Position numbers and translations under genes: made by a program
Notes under the pieces: generated by a model
Seen by the model: the letters and a program-made list of their open reading frames with translations, nothing else
What the model was told of the DNA's origin: nothing
Databases searched by the model: none
DNA from: VRUE01 sp963708115
Lineage (GTDB): Bacteria > Actinomycetota > Thermoleophilia > Solirubrobacterales > 70-9
DNA: 64,000 nt
Assembly (NCBI GenBank): GCA_963708115.1
Contig: CAVPRX010000002.1
Coordinates: 434,001-498,000, forward strand
Reading direction: 5' to 3'
Shown: in pieces, positions 55,809 through 64,000 of the stretch
Numbering within the stretch: position 1 is the stretch's first letter
Layout of the letters: each line of letters opens with the position of its first letter

Positions 55809-56669
55809 ATGGAAGCCAAGGCGATCGACCCGATCGACTTCCGCGAAGCGCAACACAAGCACTGGGACTCTGCTGCGGTGGGATGGAAGGAGTGGAGCGA
55901 GTTCAATGACAGAGCAGACGGGCGCATCAGCGAGCGGCTGGTGGAGCTCGCTGACGTGCAGTCGGGAAGCCGGGTCCTGGACGTCGCCGCCGGCTATGGC
56001 GAGCCGGCGCTTACCGCCGCGCGCAAGGCCGGCCCGGAGGGCCGCGTTGTGGCCACGGACATCTCCGCCGAGATGCTCGCGTTCGGGCGTGAACGCGCGG
56101 CGGCGGTCGGCTTGGGCACCGTGGAGTTCATTGAGTCGGACGCCTCCAGCCTCGATTTTCCGCAGGCGAGCTTCGACGCCGCCGTCTCGCGCTGGGGAAT
56201 CATCTTCGAGCCTGACGCAGAGGCCGCCGCGGGGCGCATCCGAGGCTTCCTCAAGCCGGGCGCGCGGATGGCGATCAGCTCGTGGGGCGAGCCCGATCAG
56301 GTCCCCTTCCTCTCGATTCCGATGAGGACGACGATGGAGCGGCTGGATGTACCCCCGCCCCCGGCCGGAACGCCCGGCCCCCTCTCCCGGCCCACCCCCG
56401 CTGCAATCGGCGGGCTGCTCGAAGGAGGCGGCTTCTCGAAGGTCTCCGTGGAGCGGGACGAGGTCACCTTCGAGTTCGACTCCCCGGAGCATTTCACCGC
56501 TTACATCAGGGCGATCTCCGCCCCGATCCGGGCGATGATCGAGCAGCACGCAGGCGAGACCCAAGAAGAGGCCTGGGCCGCGATCACGCAGGCCGCAGCG
56601 GATGCAGGGGGCCGCTCGAAGCCGCTGAGCTTCTCGAACGTGGTGCTGCTCGCCTCGGCAACCGCCTAG
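55809..56669 (+). CDS. Class I SAM-dependent methyltransferase
   Basis: The 286-residue enzyme has the SAM-binding motif SRVLDVAAGYGEPALTAAR, then VVATDISAEMLAFGRERA and FIESDASSLDFPQASFDAAV. It methylates an unknown small molecule; the C-terminal Pro-rich stretch (DVPPPPAGTPGPL) and AIRAMIEQHAGET-like region are common in UbiE-like members. ATG 55809 is chosen because AAGGAGGAG precedes it with good spacing. It lies 57 bases after tRNA-Trp, perhaps in read-through transcription. Confidence 0.88.
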   Translation: MEAKAIDPIDFREAQHKHWDSAAVGWKEWSEFNDRADGRISERLVELADVQSGSRVLDVAAGYGEPALTAARKAGPEGRVVATDISAEMLAFGRERAAAVGLGTVEFIESDASSLDFPQASFDAAVSRWGIIFEPDAEAAAGRIRGFLKPGARMAISSWGEPDQVPFLSIPMRTTMERLDVPPPPAGTPGPLSRPTPAAIGGLLEGGGFSKVSVERDEVTFEFDSPEHFTAYIRAISAPIRAMIEQHAGETQEEAWAAITQAAADAGGRSKPLSFSNVVLLASATA

Positions 56670-56778
56670 CGCCCCAGGGTGGTCGCGAGCAACATTGCGC
56701 GCCCCGCTATACGAGTGGCGTAGGCCTTACGTCCAGACCGGTTGACGTTTTTCAAGCCTTGATCGTCGGCGCCGAGTA

Positions 56779-58422
56779 ATGCCGTTGGACCGAGAGGTCC
56801 GTTCCGGCATGGCGATCCCTCAGGCGACACCCAGCGCGTCCAGGCCGAAACGCGGGCCCAAGCCGGGGCGTCGCCCCAGGCACTGGCACCTCTGGAAGGA
56901 CAAGCACTATCGCTGGGTTCCGGATGGCGAGTGCGGCTGGCGGGTCCAGGGCTACATCGTCCGCCACAGGCACAAGCCGCCCAGGCACCACCATCGCGGT
57001 CCCGGGCCGAGGCCGGCGGACCGCTGCGCGCCGAAGGCGTTCGCCGGCATCGCCCCGCCTCCCAACCCGGATCCCCGCCCACCGGGTACCTACCAGGGCC
57101 CGTTCGGGCCGGCGCAGGCGACGCGGCTGCTGGAACGGGCCGGGTTCGGTGCGCTGCCGGGGCAGGCGGAGCAACTGGCCACGCGCGGGCTGCTCGGCGC
57201 GGTCCAGTCCCTGACCCGGCCCAGCGGCGGCGCGATGCTGCATGGGCCCGCGCCGGTTGACAGCGACGGCACCCCGATCGCCCCCGCCGACGCCTGGGGC
57301 CACGACCACCTCTGGTTCCTCGACCGGATGGTGCGCAGCGACCAGCCGCTGGTCGAGCGGATGGCGCTCGTCTTTCACGACTGGTTCGCGACCTCCAACG
57401 CCGGCGTCTCCAAGCAGCAGCAGATGATCGACCAGTCGAACCTCTTCCGCTCGGCTTGCTTCGGCTCCTTCCTCGACCTCTTCAAGGCGGTCACCGTCGA
57501 CCCGGCGATGCTGCAGTGGCTGAACGGTGCCGAAAACACCAAGCAGGCGCCGAACGAGAACTACGGCCGGGAGATGATGGAGCTGTTCTCCCTCGGGGCC
57601 GATCGGGGCGCCTACGGCGAGGACGACATCCGCGAACAGGCGCGGGCGCTGACCGGGTGGCGCTACGACTGGTCGGGGGAGTTCGGCGCCTACAACTTCC
57701 GCTTCGACCCGAAACGCCACGACACCGGGCTGAAGACTGTCTTCGGTCAGAAAGGCAACTGGGGCTGGGAAGACTCCTGCCGCCTCTGCGTCGAGAACCC
57801 CCTCCATCCATCCTTCTTCGTCGAGAAGCTGTGGAGCTACTTCGTCCCCCAGCCACCTTCCGGCAGCGTCGCGGACGGACTGATGAGGACCTACCGCGAC
57901 TCGGGGTGGGCGATCCGGCCGGTGCTCGAGGCGATCCTGAGCGGCCCCGACCTCTACGAAGGCCCACCGATGGTGAAACCCCCCGCCGTGCAGCTCGCCG
58001 GCATGCTGCGCTCGCTCGGACGCGGCATCGACACCGAGGCCTGGACCTGGCTCTGCGAACAGGCCGGGCAGATGCTCTTCTGGCCGCCGAACGTCTCCGG
58101 CTGGGACGACACCCGCTGGCTTGACACCTCGCGGCTGCGTGCCCGTTGGAACATCGTCGACTACGTGCTCGACCCGATCGCGGTGGACGCCTGGGGTGGC
58201 AGCTACAGCACCACCGAGACGGCCCAGGAAGCGCTGGACCGGGCGACGGCCGCCTGGGGCTCCCCGGCCATGCGCGACGAGCACCGGGCCGAGCTGCTCG
58301 ACTTCGCCAAACGCAGCGAAAAACTCGCCGTCGCCAACTGGCAGCAGGGCCCTTACCGCGCAATGCGCCAGAACGCGCTGCTGCAGCTGATCGGCGTCAG
58401 CCCGGACCTGATCCTGCAATGA
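56779..58422 (+). CDS. DUF1800 protein
   Basis: The 547-residue protein has a basic, His-rich N terminus (RHWHLWKDKHYRWVP, RHRHKPPRHHHRGPG), then the DUF1800 domain: GPAQATRLLERAGFGALPGQ, LVFHDWFATSNAGVSKQQQM, APNENYGREMMELFSLG and PPNVSGWDDTRWLDT. DUF1800 genes typically pair with DUF1501 genes, as here 13 bases later. The function is not established; both are thought to act outside the cytoplasm. The start is uncertain: ATG 56779 or ATG 56809. Confidence 0.88.
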   Translation: MPLDREVRSGMAIPQATPSASRPKRGPKPGRRPRHWHLWKDKHYRWVPDGECGWRVQGYIVRHRHKPPRHHHRGPGPRPADRCAPKAFAGIAPPPNPDPRPPGTYQGPFGPAQATRLLERAGFGALPGQAEQLATRGLLGAVQSLTRPSGGAMLHGPAPVDSDGTPIAPADAWGHDHLWFLDRMVRSDQPLVERMALVFHDWFATSNAGVSKQQQMIDQSNLFRSACFGSFLDLFKAVTVDPAMLQWLNGAENTKQAPNENYGREMMELFSLGADRGAYGEDDIREQARALTGWRYDWSGEFGAYNFRFDPKRHDTGLKTVFGQKGNWGWEDSCRLCVENPLHPSFFVEKLWSYFVPQPPSGSVADGLMRTYRDSGWAIRPVLEAILSGPDLYEGPPMVKPPAVQLAGMLRSLGRGIDTEAWTWLCEQAGQMLFWPPNVSGWDDTRWLDTSRLRARWNIVDYVLDPIAVDAWGGSYSTTETAQEALDRATAAWGSPAMRDEHRAELLDFAKRSEKLAVANWQQGPYRAMRQNALLQLIGVSPDLILQ

Positions 58423-58435
58423 GGGGACGCTGACC

Positions 58436-59785
58436 ATGCACAACTGCTGCAAGAACTACACGCGCTCCCAGCTGTTGCGCTCGGCGGCGGCCGAAGCCGG
58501 CAAAGGTCTGCCGGCGATCGAGGCGGGCATGCCCGAGCCCGCCGGGACCGGCCTCTCGAGGCGCACCTTTCTCTCCTGGAGCGCCGGCCTGGCAATGGCT
58601 GTCTACGGCGCCTCAAAGATCCCCCTGGCCGCCTTTGAGGAGGGGATCGCCCAGGCGGCCCAGACCGACAAGATCCTCGTCTCGGTCTTCTTCGACGGCG
58701 GCATCGACGCGCTCAGCGTGCTGGCGCCGACCGGCGACCCGCGCTACTCGCAGCTGCGGCCGAACTTGGCGCTCGCCCCCGACGCGGGGACGGAATTCGC
58801 CGAGGACCCGCGCCTGCGCTGGCATCCCTCGGCCGCCGGACTGGCCACGCTGCACGAAGAGGGCAAGGTCAGCGCCTTCCCGGCGATCGGCTACGACCAC
58901 CCGGATCAGTCGCACTTCACCTCGCGCCACTACTACGAGATCGGCGAGCTCGACGTCGGTTTTCACACCGGCTGGCTGGGCCGCTACATCGACGACGTCG
59001 GCGACGACGACAACCCCCTGCAGGGGCTCTCGATGGACGGCTCCCTGTCGCCGATGATCGCCACCGCGAACCGACCGGTGGCGGCGATCGACAGCGTCGA
59101 CGGCTACGACCTATGGTCGCCCGTCAGCCAGCCGATCTCCGACGAGATGTTCAAGAGCTTCGCCCGCTTCGGCTCGCTGCCCTCGGACTCCCCGGGCCTG
59201 GCGCAGGTGCGGCGCGCCACGGCCCAGACCGACAAGCTGCGCACCGACCTGGGCGGGATCGGCGGCTTCACGAGCCCGATCACGTATCCCGACACGTACT
59301 TCTCTCACAAGCTCGCCGGCCTCGCCGCCTTCATCGCCGCCGGCCTGCCGATGCGGGTGGTGACGATCCGGGCCTCGGGCGGCTACGACACCCACGCTGA
59401 GGAGGCCGAAGACCTCTCGCGGGGCCTGCGCGAGACCTGCGAGGGAGTGCTCGCCTTCCAGCGCGACCTCGAAGCACGCGGTCTCGAGGACCGGGTCATG
59501 GTGGAGATGTGGAGCGAGTTCGGGCGCCGCCCGGAGGAGAACGCCTCGCTCGGCACCGACCACGGCGCCGCCGGCTGCGCCTTCGTCGTCGGCTCCAAAG
59601 CCAAGGGGGAGATGGTCGGCGAGTTCCCCGGCCTGGGGCAGCTCGACCAAAACGAAAACGTCCGGGTGACCAGCGACTTCCGGGCGATGTACTGCTCTCT
59701 GCTCGAGCAGTGGCTGGGGCACGACGCCGCGTCGATCATTCCCGGGGCGTCCTCGTTCGAACGGCCGACCCTGGTGAAGCCGTGA
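58436..59785 (+). CDS. DUF1501 protein with internal Tat signal
   Basis: The 449-residue protein has a twin-arginine signal at about residues 40-62 (LSRRTFLSWSAGLAMAVYG), preceded by a Cys-containing stretch (HNCCKNYTRSQLL). The mature part is of the sulfatase-like DUF1501 fold: VFFDGGIDALSVLAPTGDP, GYDHPDQSHFTSRHYYE, VVTIRASGGYDTHAE and TDHGAAGCAFVVG. It is exported folded and likely works with the DUF1800 partner. Its stop overlaps the cupredoxin gene start as GTGA. Confidence 0.88.
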   Translation: MHNCCKNYTRSQLLRSAAAEAGKGLPAIEAGMPEPAGTGLSRRTFLSWSAGLAMAVYGASKIPLAAFEEGIAQAAQTDKILVSVFFDGGIDALSVLAPTGDPRYSQLRPNLALAPDAGTEFAEDPRLRWHPSAAGLATLHEEGKVSAFPAIGYDHPDQSHFTSRHYYEIGELDVGFHTGWLGRYIDDVGDDDNPLQGLSMDGSLSPMIATANRPVAAIDSVDGYDLWSPVSQPISDEMFKSFARFGSLPSDSPGLAQVRRATAQTDKLRTDLGGIGGFTSPITYPDTYFSHKLAGLAAFIAAGLPMRVVTIRASGGYDTHAEEAEDLSRGLRETCEGVLAFQRDLEARGLEDRVMVEMWSEFGRRPEENASLGTDHGAAGCAFVVGSKAKGEMVGEFPGLGQLDQNENVRVTSDFRAMYCSLLEQWLGHDAASIIPGASSFERPTLVKP

Positions 59786-60393
59786 GGAGGGCGGCTGCGA
59801 GGTCGAGCTGTCTGGGACTGGTCGGTTTTGCGGTGGCGGCGATGGCGATGGCGAGCGGCCCGATGGCCGGCGCCGACGCGGTGGCGCCGGAAGGCTGCAC
59901 CTGGCAGCGGCACGCCAAGCGCATGATCAAGCACGTAAAGCGACATGGTCGCGTGCAACGGGTCAGGCGAGTGAAGCACTGGTGGACCTGCGACAGCCAG
60001 CCTGCTGTGTCCGCGCTCCCAGCACCCCCACTGGCATCGCCGCCTCCGTCAACCAACGCCCTCCCGCCCGAAGAACCGCAACCGGAAGGCACCGCCTCCC
60101 ATCTCGGCGTCAAAGCAGTCGAGTGGAGCTACACCCTCTCCCGTCCCGCAGTGACCGCCGGCACAGTGATCGTCGAGCTCAACAACCAGGGCGAAGACAA
60201 CCACAATCTCAAGCTCCAGCGCGAAGGCAGTGGGGATCCGCCACTGGTCGTTCCAGAAGCGGCGCCCGACGAACACACGACCGCCAGCTTCAACCTGCCC
60301 GCCGGCACCTACCGCCTCTACTGCAGCCTGTTCGAACACGACGCAAAAGGCATGCACGCGACGTTGGTGGTCGGCACGACCGAATCCGGCTAG
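59782..60393 (+). CDS. Secreted cupredoxin-like protein
   Basis: The 203-residue protein has a signal peptide (CLGLVGFAVAAMAMASGPMA), a basic/Pro-rich linker and a C-terminal cupredoxin-like domain: VTAGTVIVELNNQGEDNHNL, then AGTYRLYCSLFEHDAKGMHA, which provides Cys, His and Met ligands in the plastocyanin order. It may carry electrons or copper outside the cell for the DUF1501/DUF1800 pair. The GTG start at 59782 overlaps the DUF1501 stop. It converges with DUF2149. Confidence 0.85.
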   Translation: MRRAAARSSCLGLVGFAVAAMAMASGPMAGADAVAPEGCTWQRHAKRMIKHVKRHGRVQRVRRVKHWWTCDSQPAVSALPAPPLASPPPSTNALPPEEPQPEGTASHLGVKAVEWSYTLSRPAVTAGTVIVELNNQGEDNHNLKLQREGSGDPPLVVPEAAPDEHTTASFNLPAGTYRLYCSLFEHDAKGMHATLVVGTTESG

Positions 60394-60412
60394 GCGGATT
60401 TGCGCTGCCGGC

Positions 60413-60754
60413 TCACCTTGAAGGGGGCGACTGCTCGGCGTCCCTCCGCACGATCACGGTCCTGCCGTCGTCGAGGCGATAGACCATGCCGAGCGGCTTG
60501 CCGTGTCCCACGATTCGCTGCCCGGGACGCAGCTTCACCGGTTTGACGTGCTGGTCTCGGTCGGCCACCACGGGCGCAGCCTGCGACCGGGCTTTTGGCT
60601 TGTCGGTGAGGGACGAGGTGAGGTGAAGCGAGGAGAGCGCGGCGAGCAGGAATGCGACCGAGAGCACGATTCCCAGGTCGAAGAGGTTGACGAGGCCGTC
60701 GAGCGGGTCGCCTGCCCGGTCCTCTCGGCTGCGTGCCCGCGGCGTGACCTTCAC
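60413..60754 (-). CDS. DUF2149 small membrane protein (ExbD-like partner)
   Basis: The 113-residue protein has one membrane segment (LGIVLSVAFLLAALSSLHL) and a short C-terminal domain (RIVGHGKPLGMVYRLDDGRT). DUF2149 proteins accompany MotA/TolQ/ExbB-like channels and take the place of ExbD. GTG 60754 overlaps the channel gene stop as GTGA, so the two are made together. It is the last gene of the operon entering from the right edge. Confidence 0.8.
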   Translation of the reverse strand: MKVTPRARSREDRAGDPLDGLVNLFDLGIVLSVAFLLAALSSLHLTSSLTDKPKARSQAAPVVADRDQHVKPVKLRPGQRIVGHGKPLGMVYRLDDGRTVIVRRDAEQSPPSR

Positions 60755-61410
60755 GGGGCGACGGCCCAGTGGCTGGGGGGGACGGGGACGCCGTTGCCGG
60801 CCGGAGCGCTGAGGCTGGCGGCCACGTACTCGACGTCGGAGTAGTCCTGGGCGTAGAGGCGATCGCGGACGAGGGAGATCGCGAAGGCGAAGGCGCCGAT
60901 CATCAGCCCGGCGACGGTGACGCTGAAGGCGACCCGGAGGTTCTCGGTGAGGGTGGCGACGTCGCCGTCGGCGAGGCCGGCGAGAGCCGGCGAGAGTGGG
61001 ATCAAGGTCCCCATCAGACCCAGCGCCGGGCCCATGCGGACGAGGATGCGGGTGCGCTCGAGGCGGCGCAGCGAGAGGTAGTCGTACTCGGCCAGGCGCT
61101 TGGCGAGGCGGGCCTCGGAATGCGGCCGGCCGCACTGCTCGACGATCCCGGCGAGCACATCTTCCATTCGCTGGTTCCAGGCGAACGGCAGCAGCGCCGC
61201 CAGCGCCTCCGCCGGCATCCCGGCGGCGAGCCGGCCCCGGCACTCCTCGACCGCGCGCTCCAGGCCCCAGAGGCTGCGGTGGCGCCGTCGCCGCACCTCC
61301 ACCAGCAGGGCGCCGGCTTCGACGACGACGACCCCCAACGCCGCCACGGTGAGGATCAGGACCGGGACGAGCAGGGCGTTGGCGACGTCGAAGAGGAGCT
61401 GCTCGATCAT
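60751..61410 (-). CDS. MotA/TolQ/ExbB-type proton channel
   Basis: The 219-residue protein has three hydrophobic parts (LILTVAALGVVVVEAGALLV; LVRMGPALGLMGTLIPLSPA; TVAGLMIGAFAFAISLVRD). GPALGLMGTLIPLSP is the conserved channel helix of the MotA/TolQ/ExbB family. It would use the proton gradient to drive movement of a partner. The ATG start at 61410 overlaps the PKD gene stop. In a monoderm actinobacterium without a TonB-type outer membrane, its job is unclear. Confidence 0.88.
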   Translation of the reverse strand: MIEQLLFDVANALLVPVLILTVAALGVVVVEAGALLVEVRRRRHRSLWGLERAVEECRGRLAAGMPAEALAALLPFAWNQRMEDVLAGIVEQCGRPHSEARLAKRLAEYDYLSLRRLERTRILVRMGPALGLMGTLIPLSPALAGLADGDVATLTENLRVAFSVTVAGLMIGAFAFAISLVRDRLYAQDYSDVEYVAASLSAPAGNGVPVPPSHWAVAP

Positions 61411-62561
61411 TGGAGCAGGCTCCTGGCCTCGATCAGGGCGCCGGTGCCGAGCAGGCTGAGGGTGGCGAGCAGGCCCCAGGCGGCGCCGGGGATCCCGCCG
61501 CTGCCGCCATCGTCCTCGAGCTGGCCGCTGCGCGCGGCCGCTTGCTTCGCCGTGACCGGGGGAGCGGTGGCGTTGGCCCTGACCAGCTCTCCGACGACGC
61601 GTTCGCCGCGGGCCGGTCGTTGCTCGGGCTCGGGTGCGGGCGGGGCGGTCGTAGTGGGCTCAGCAGCGGGAGGGCTGGCGGCACTGCCGGCGCCGGGTCG
61701 GGATCGGTCGGCGGCGCCGTGGTCAGGTGCGCCCACGTTGTCGTTGTAGCCGCCGCCCTTGCGGTCCGGGCCGGCCAACGGCGCCCCGACTTGAATCGTC
61801 ACCACCGCCGAGGCACCGGTGTCATCGCCGTCGCTGGTGACGCCGAGGACGACGTCGTAGCTGCCGCGCCTGGCGAAGCTGTGCGTGGCCTCGGCACCCG
61901 CGGCCGAGCTGCCGTCATCGAAGTACCAGGAGTAGGTCAGCTGCTCGCCGGACCCGGCTTGCTCGATGACGGCGTTGAAGTGGACTGGACGGCCGGAGCG
62001 GGTTCGCAGCGTCGAAGCCCTGGCCCGAATCCTCAGCCGTGAGCCTTTGTGCAGGACGATCGAGATCCCTTGGGGGGCCTCGAAGCAATCGCTTGCGTTG
62101 AGGTCGTCCGACCCGGCGCTCGGTCGCAGGAAGCCGGTGCCGGAGGCGGTCGCGTAGACGACCGGCGGGCCGTCGGCGAAGGCGCCGGGGTCGAGCGCCT
62201 GGTCACGGCTCAGCAGCACCGCGCCACCGGCCGGACGCTGGACTTCCAGGTAGGAGAAGCCGTAGGGGTCGGCGCCGGCGGCGTCGAGGAGGGCAGCCAG
62301 GGAGAAGCCGCTGAGCGCCCGCGTGCTCTCGCCGCTGGACGAGCGCACAGCGTAGGTCCGGTCGAGCACGTCCTCAGAGCCGGCCAGCGCGGCGAGCGAG
62401 AGCGTCTGCACGGTGCCGCCGGGGGAGGTGACGGTGACCTGGGCGACGTCGGCGCGGACCGCCGTCGCCCAGGGCGAGGCCAGGGCCGCCGATGCGACCA
62501 GCGAGAACGTGGCCAGCACGGCCGCGGTCAGCCTGCGGTCGAGAACGAGACCGTTGCGCAT
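61407..62561 (-). CDS. Membrane-anchored PKD-domain protein
   Basis: The 384-residue protein has a signal peptide (RLTAAVLATFSLVASAALAS), an N-terminal domain (VTVTSPGGTVQTLSLAALAG ... ALSGFSLAALLDAAGADPYG), a PKD domain (about residues 185-260, GSGEQLTYSWYFDDGS), a long Pro/Ala linker and a C-terminal membrane helix (GAAWGLLATLSLLGTGALI). It looks like an exported protein fixed to the membrane by its C terminus, a possible partner of the channel. ATG 62561 overlaps the upstream HtaA gene by 34 bases. Confidence 0.8.
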   Translation of the reverse strand: MRNGLVLDRRLTAAVLATFSLVASAALASPWATAVRADVAQVTVTSPGGTVQTLSLAALAGSEDVLDRTYAVRSSSGESTRALSGFSLAALLDAAGADPYGFSYLEVQRPAGGAVLLSRDQALDPGAFADGPPVVYATASGTGFLRPSAGSDDLNASDCFEAPQGISIVLHKGSRLRIRARASTLRTRSGRPVHFNAVIEQAGSGEQLTYSWYFDDGSSAAGAEATHSFARRGSYDVVLGVTSDGDDTGASAVVTIQVGAPLAGPDRKGGGYNDNVGAPDHGAADRSRPGAGSAASPPAAEPTTTAPPAPEPEQRPARGERVVGELVRANATAPPVTAKQAAARSGQLEDDGGSGGIPGAAWGLLATLSLLGTGALIEARSLLQ

Positions 62562-63772
62562 CCGAAGTCGGTGCCGGGGGCGTAGAAGCCGGCGAAGGTC
62601 GAGGCTGCGGTGCCGGAGGGGATCGCACCCGGCACCCGTTCGTAGGTGAAGCTGTTGCCGCTGACGCCGATCGATCCGGCGCGGGAGAGGTCGAGGTTGA
62701 TCAGGACCTGCCGCTGGGGCGCTCCGCCCGACTCAGAGATCGAGAAGATCGCCCGCGACCCGGCTCCGGCAATCTCGATTTCCGGTTCCGCCGTGGTCAG
62801 GTCGATGCCGTGACCGCTGTAGTGGAAGCGGACGGCGCCGCCGAAGCGCACCAGGGCGCTGTCGTCGGCGGGGTCGGCAAGATTGGCGCCGGCGTCGTGC
62901 CAGCCTGTGGCGAAGGGGAAGTGGAAGCCGTAGCTGAGCGCCGCCGAGGTGCCCGGTGCCAGTAGCGGCGGGTCTGCGGTGGCGCCGCCCGAGACGCTCG
63001 TCCCCTCACCGGTGCCGATGTAGCGGATGAAGGATTCGCGTACCTGCCAGTCGATCGTGGCAGCGGTGATGTCCGTTGCCGCCGGTGGCCGAGTAGCCAC
63101 CGGGAGTGGATCTTCTGGGGCGGGACCGCCGCCGCTGGGCAGCGGGCAGGCGGTCGATTTCTGGGCGCCGCCAGGGGCGGAGGGGCCACCGGCGGCGGGA
63201 GCGCCGCTGTCGCCGCGGGTCAGTCCGGCGAGATCGGTGGAGAGGGTGCCGAAGCGGCGAGTCGGCAGCGGCTCCAGCTCCAGTCGCCGGGAGATCGCAC
63301 GGGCGCCGGCGCGGGTCAGCTTCAGCCGCAGGCCGTCGAGGCGGACCCTCCCGGTTGCCGCGCTGATCTCGCGCTTGCCGCCGCGCAGGACCTTGAAGAG
63401 GTCGATCTCTTCGCCGTCCAGCCTGGCCTCGACCAGCGCCCGCTCGCCGAGCAAGAGGCTGAGTCTCGTCAAGCGCATCCTGCCGCCACCCGTCGCCTCC
63501 AGTGAGATTCCGCCGCGGTGGCGCAGCAGGGTCGTGCTCGAACCGGCGAGGCCGGCGGCAACCGGCAGGGAGACCCTGCGGTTGCCGCCGCTCGCGGGTT
63601 TGAGCGGGACGACGCGAACACCCTGCTCTCGCAGGGCATTCGCCGCCGGGCCGTCCAGCGTCAGCTTCGTCTCGCCGCTGGCGCCGAGCGCCGGGGCGGG
63701 GAGAGCGATCGCGGCGGCGACGATAGCCACCGTCGCAAAGGCGCCGAGTCGGCTGGCCGGCCCCCGTCTCAT
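62528..63772 (-). CDS. Exported HtaA-domain protein
   Basis: The 414-residue protein has a signal peptide (GAFATVAIVAAAIALPAPAL), an N-terminal region with VRVVPLKPASGGNRRVSLPV, a Pro/Gly linker and an HtaA domain (about residues 245-400): WQVRESFIRYIGTGEG, VRFHYSGHGIDLTTAEPEIE and SRAIFSISESGG. HtaA domains take part in haem capture in corynebacteria. The ATG start at 63772 overlaps the stop of the next gene upstream (ATGA). The haem role here is inferred from the domain. Confidence 0.82.
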   Translation of the reverse strand: MRRGPASRLGAFATVAIVAAAIALPAPALGASGETKLTLDGPAANALREQGVRVVPLKPASGGNRRVSLPVAAGLAGSSTTLLRHRGGISLEATGGGRMRLTRLSLLLGERALVEARLDGEEIDLFKVLRGGKREISAATGRVRLDGLRLKLTRAGARAISRRLELEPLPTRRFGTLSTDLAGLTRGDSGAPAAGGPSAPGGAQKSTACPLPSGGGPAPEDPLPVATRPPAATDITAATIDWQVRESFIRYIGTGEGTSVSGGATADPPLLAPGTSAALSYGFHFPFATGWHDAGANLADPADDSALVRFGGAVRFHYSGHGIDLTTAEPEIEIAGAGSRAIFSISESGGAPQRQVLINLDLSRAGSIGVSGNSFTYERVPGAIPSGTAASTFAGFYAPGTDFGCATVSFSTAG

Positions 63773-64000
63773 TCGGTGTCCACCGAGATCGTCACCGGGT
63801 CGAGCTGCTGACCGTCCGGGTAGCCGGCGCCGAACGCCGCGGCTCCGGCTGCGGTCAGTTTTGCCGGGATAGCGCTCCAGGTGATCGTCTTGTCGCCGGC
63901 CGAGTAGGTCGGGGAGACGGCGCTGACGTCCAGAGTGGCGAAGTCGACGCCGGCGGTCGGCACTGCCGGCACGTCGGTGCAGCTCATCCCCGCCGGGGTG
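63769..64000 (-). CDS. HtaA-like protein, C-terminal fragment (runs off right edge)
   Basis: Only the last 76 residues are in the window, beginning within TPAGMSCTDVPAVPT and ending AAAFGAGYPDGQQLDPVTIS-like sequence. The YSAGDKTITWSAIPAKLTAA part resembles the end of an HtaA domain and the neighbouring gene's N-terminal region. It is upstream of, and overlapping by four bases, the HtaA gene, so it belongs to the same operon. Start and full length are outside the window. Confidence 0.6.
   Translation of the reverse strand, partial: TPAGMSCTDVPAVPTAGVDFATLDVSAVSPTYSAGDKTITWSAIPAKLTAAGAAAFGAGYPDGQQLDPVTISVDTE

Noticed and set aside
56345..56400. Another in-frame palindromic insert, in the methyltransferase
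   Set aside because: The C-rich stretch has only a 6-bp inverted repeat, and the Pro-rich loop is common in this methyltransferase type.

Overview
The window is GC-rich throughout (roughly two thirds G+C in lines I counted), has many GTG and TTG starts, and its genes are often chained by 4-base stop/start overlaps (ATGA, GTGA, TTGA). It carries a full set of coenzyme F420 genes, an actinobacterial-type LexA box and AbiEi/DUF559 and DUF1800/DUF1501 proteins. Together these point to a soil-type actinobacterium, most likely class Thermoleophilia (Solirubrobacterales-like). The class-level placement is inference.

Layout. (1) 1-20.5 kb is an exopolysaccharide locus. It holds a Wzz-like chain-length protein, five glycosyltransferases (one fused to a Tat-anchored tail and coupled to a GMC oxidoreductase), an initiating polyprenyl-phosphate sugar transferase, an NAD sugar epimerase, two paralogous Wzx-type flippases, three secreted clan-A-like glycosidases and two nucleotidyltransferase paralogues. 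A 550-base non-coding stretch at 13.25-13.80 kb is packed with inverted repeats. (2) 20.5-32.6 kb is metabolic: an ethylmalonyl-CoA-type B12 mutase, an L-2-hydroxyglutarate oxidase, ClpS, a secreted PQQ-type sugar dehydrogenase, crotonyl-CoA carboxylase/reductase, RmuC, an odd tRNA-like gene with its own promoter and terminator, and YgfZ. (3) 32.6-36.9 kb is a metal operon (multicopper oxidase, ZIP transporter, MntR/DtxR repressor, MntH) behind a 16-bp operator-like palindrome. (4) 36.9-39.4 kb has small regulators, a substrate-binding lipoprotein and an aquaporin. (5) 39.4-46.7 kb holds F420 biosynthesis (fbiC, cofE, cofC, cofD) and NADPH:F420 reductase. (6) 46.7-53.9 kb has an SDR, an AbiEi/DUF559 protein, HMG-CoA lyase, an acyl-CoA carboxylase beta chain, acetoacetyl-CoA synthetase and an MBL hydrolase. 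(7) 53.9-55.8 kb has three tRNAs and a LAGLIDADG gene with a perfect LexA box. (8) 55.8-60.4 kb has a methyltransferase and a DUF1800/DUF1501/cupredoxin operon. (9) 60.4-64 kb is an HtaA/PKD/ExbB-like/DUF2149 operon cut by the right edge.

The most unusual signals are these. Long, perfectly paired palindromes sit in frame inside two F420 genes (fbiC and cofE), with a related one between genes at 32.6 kb. A tRNA-like gene has a long variable arm, a G discriminator and two GAC-bearing hairpins. mntH appears to start at GTA. cofC carries a one-base deletion. The LAGLIDADG gene appears SOS-controlled. A glycosyltransferase is fused to what looks like an oxidoreductase partner subunit. No transposase, CRISPR array or rRNA was seen.
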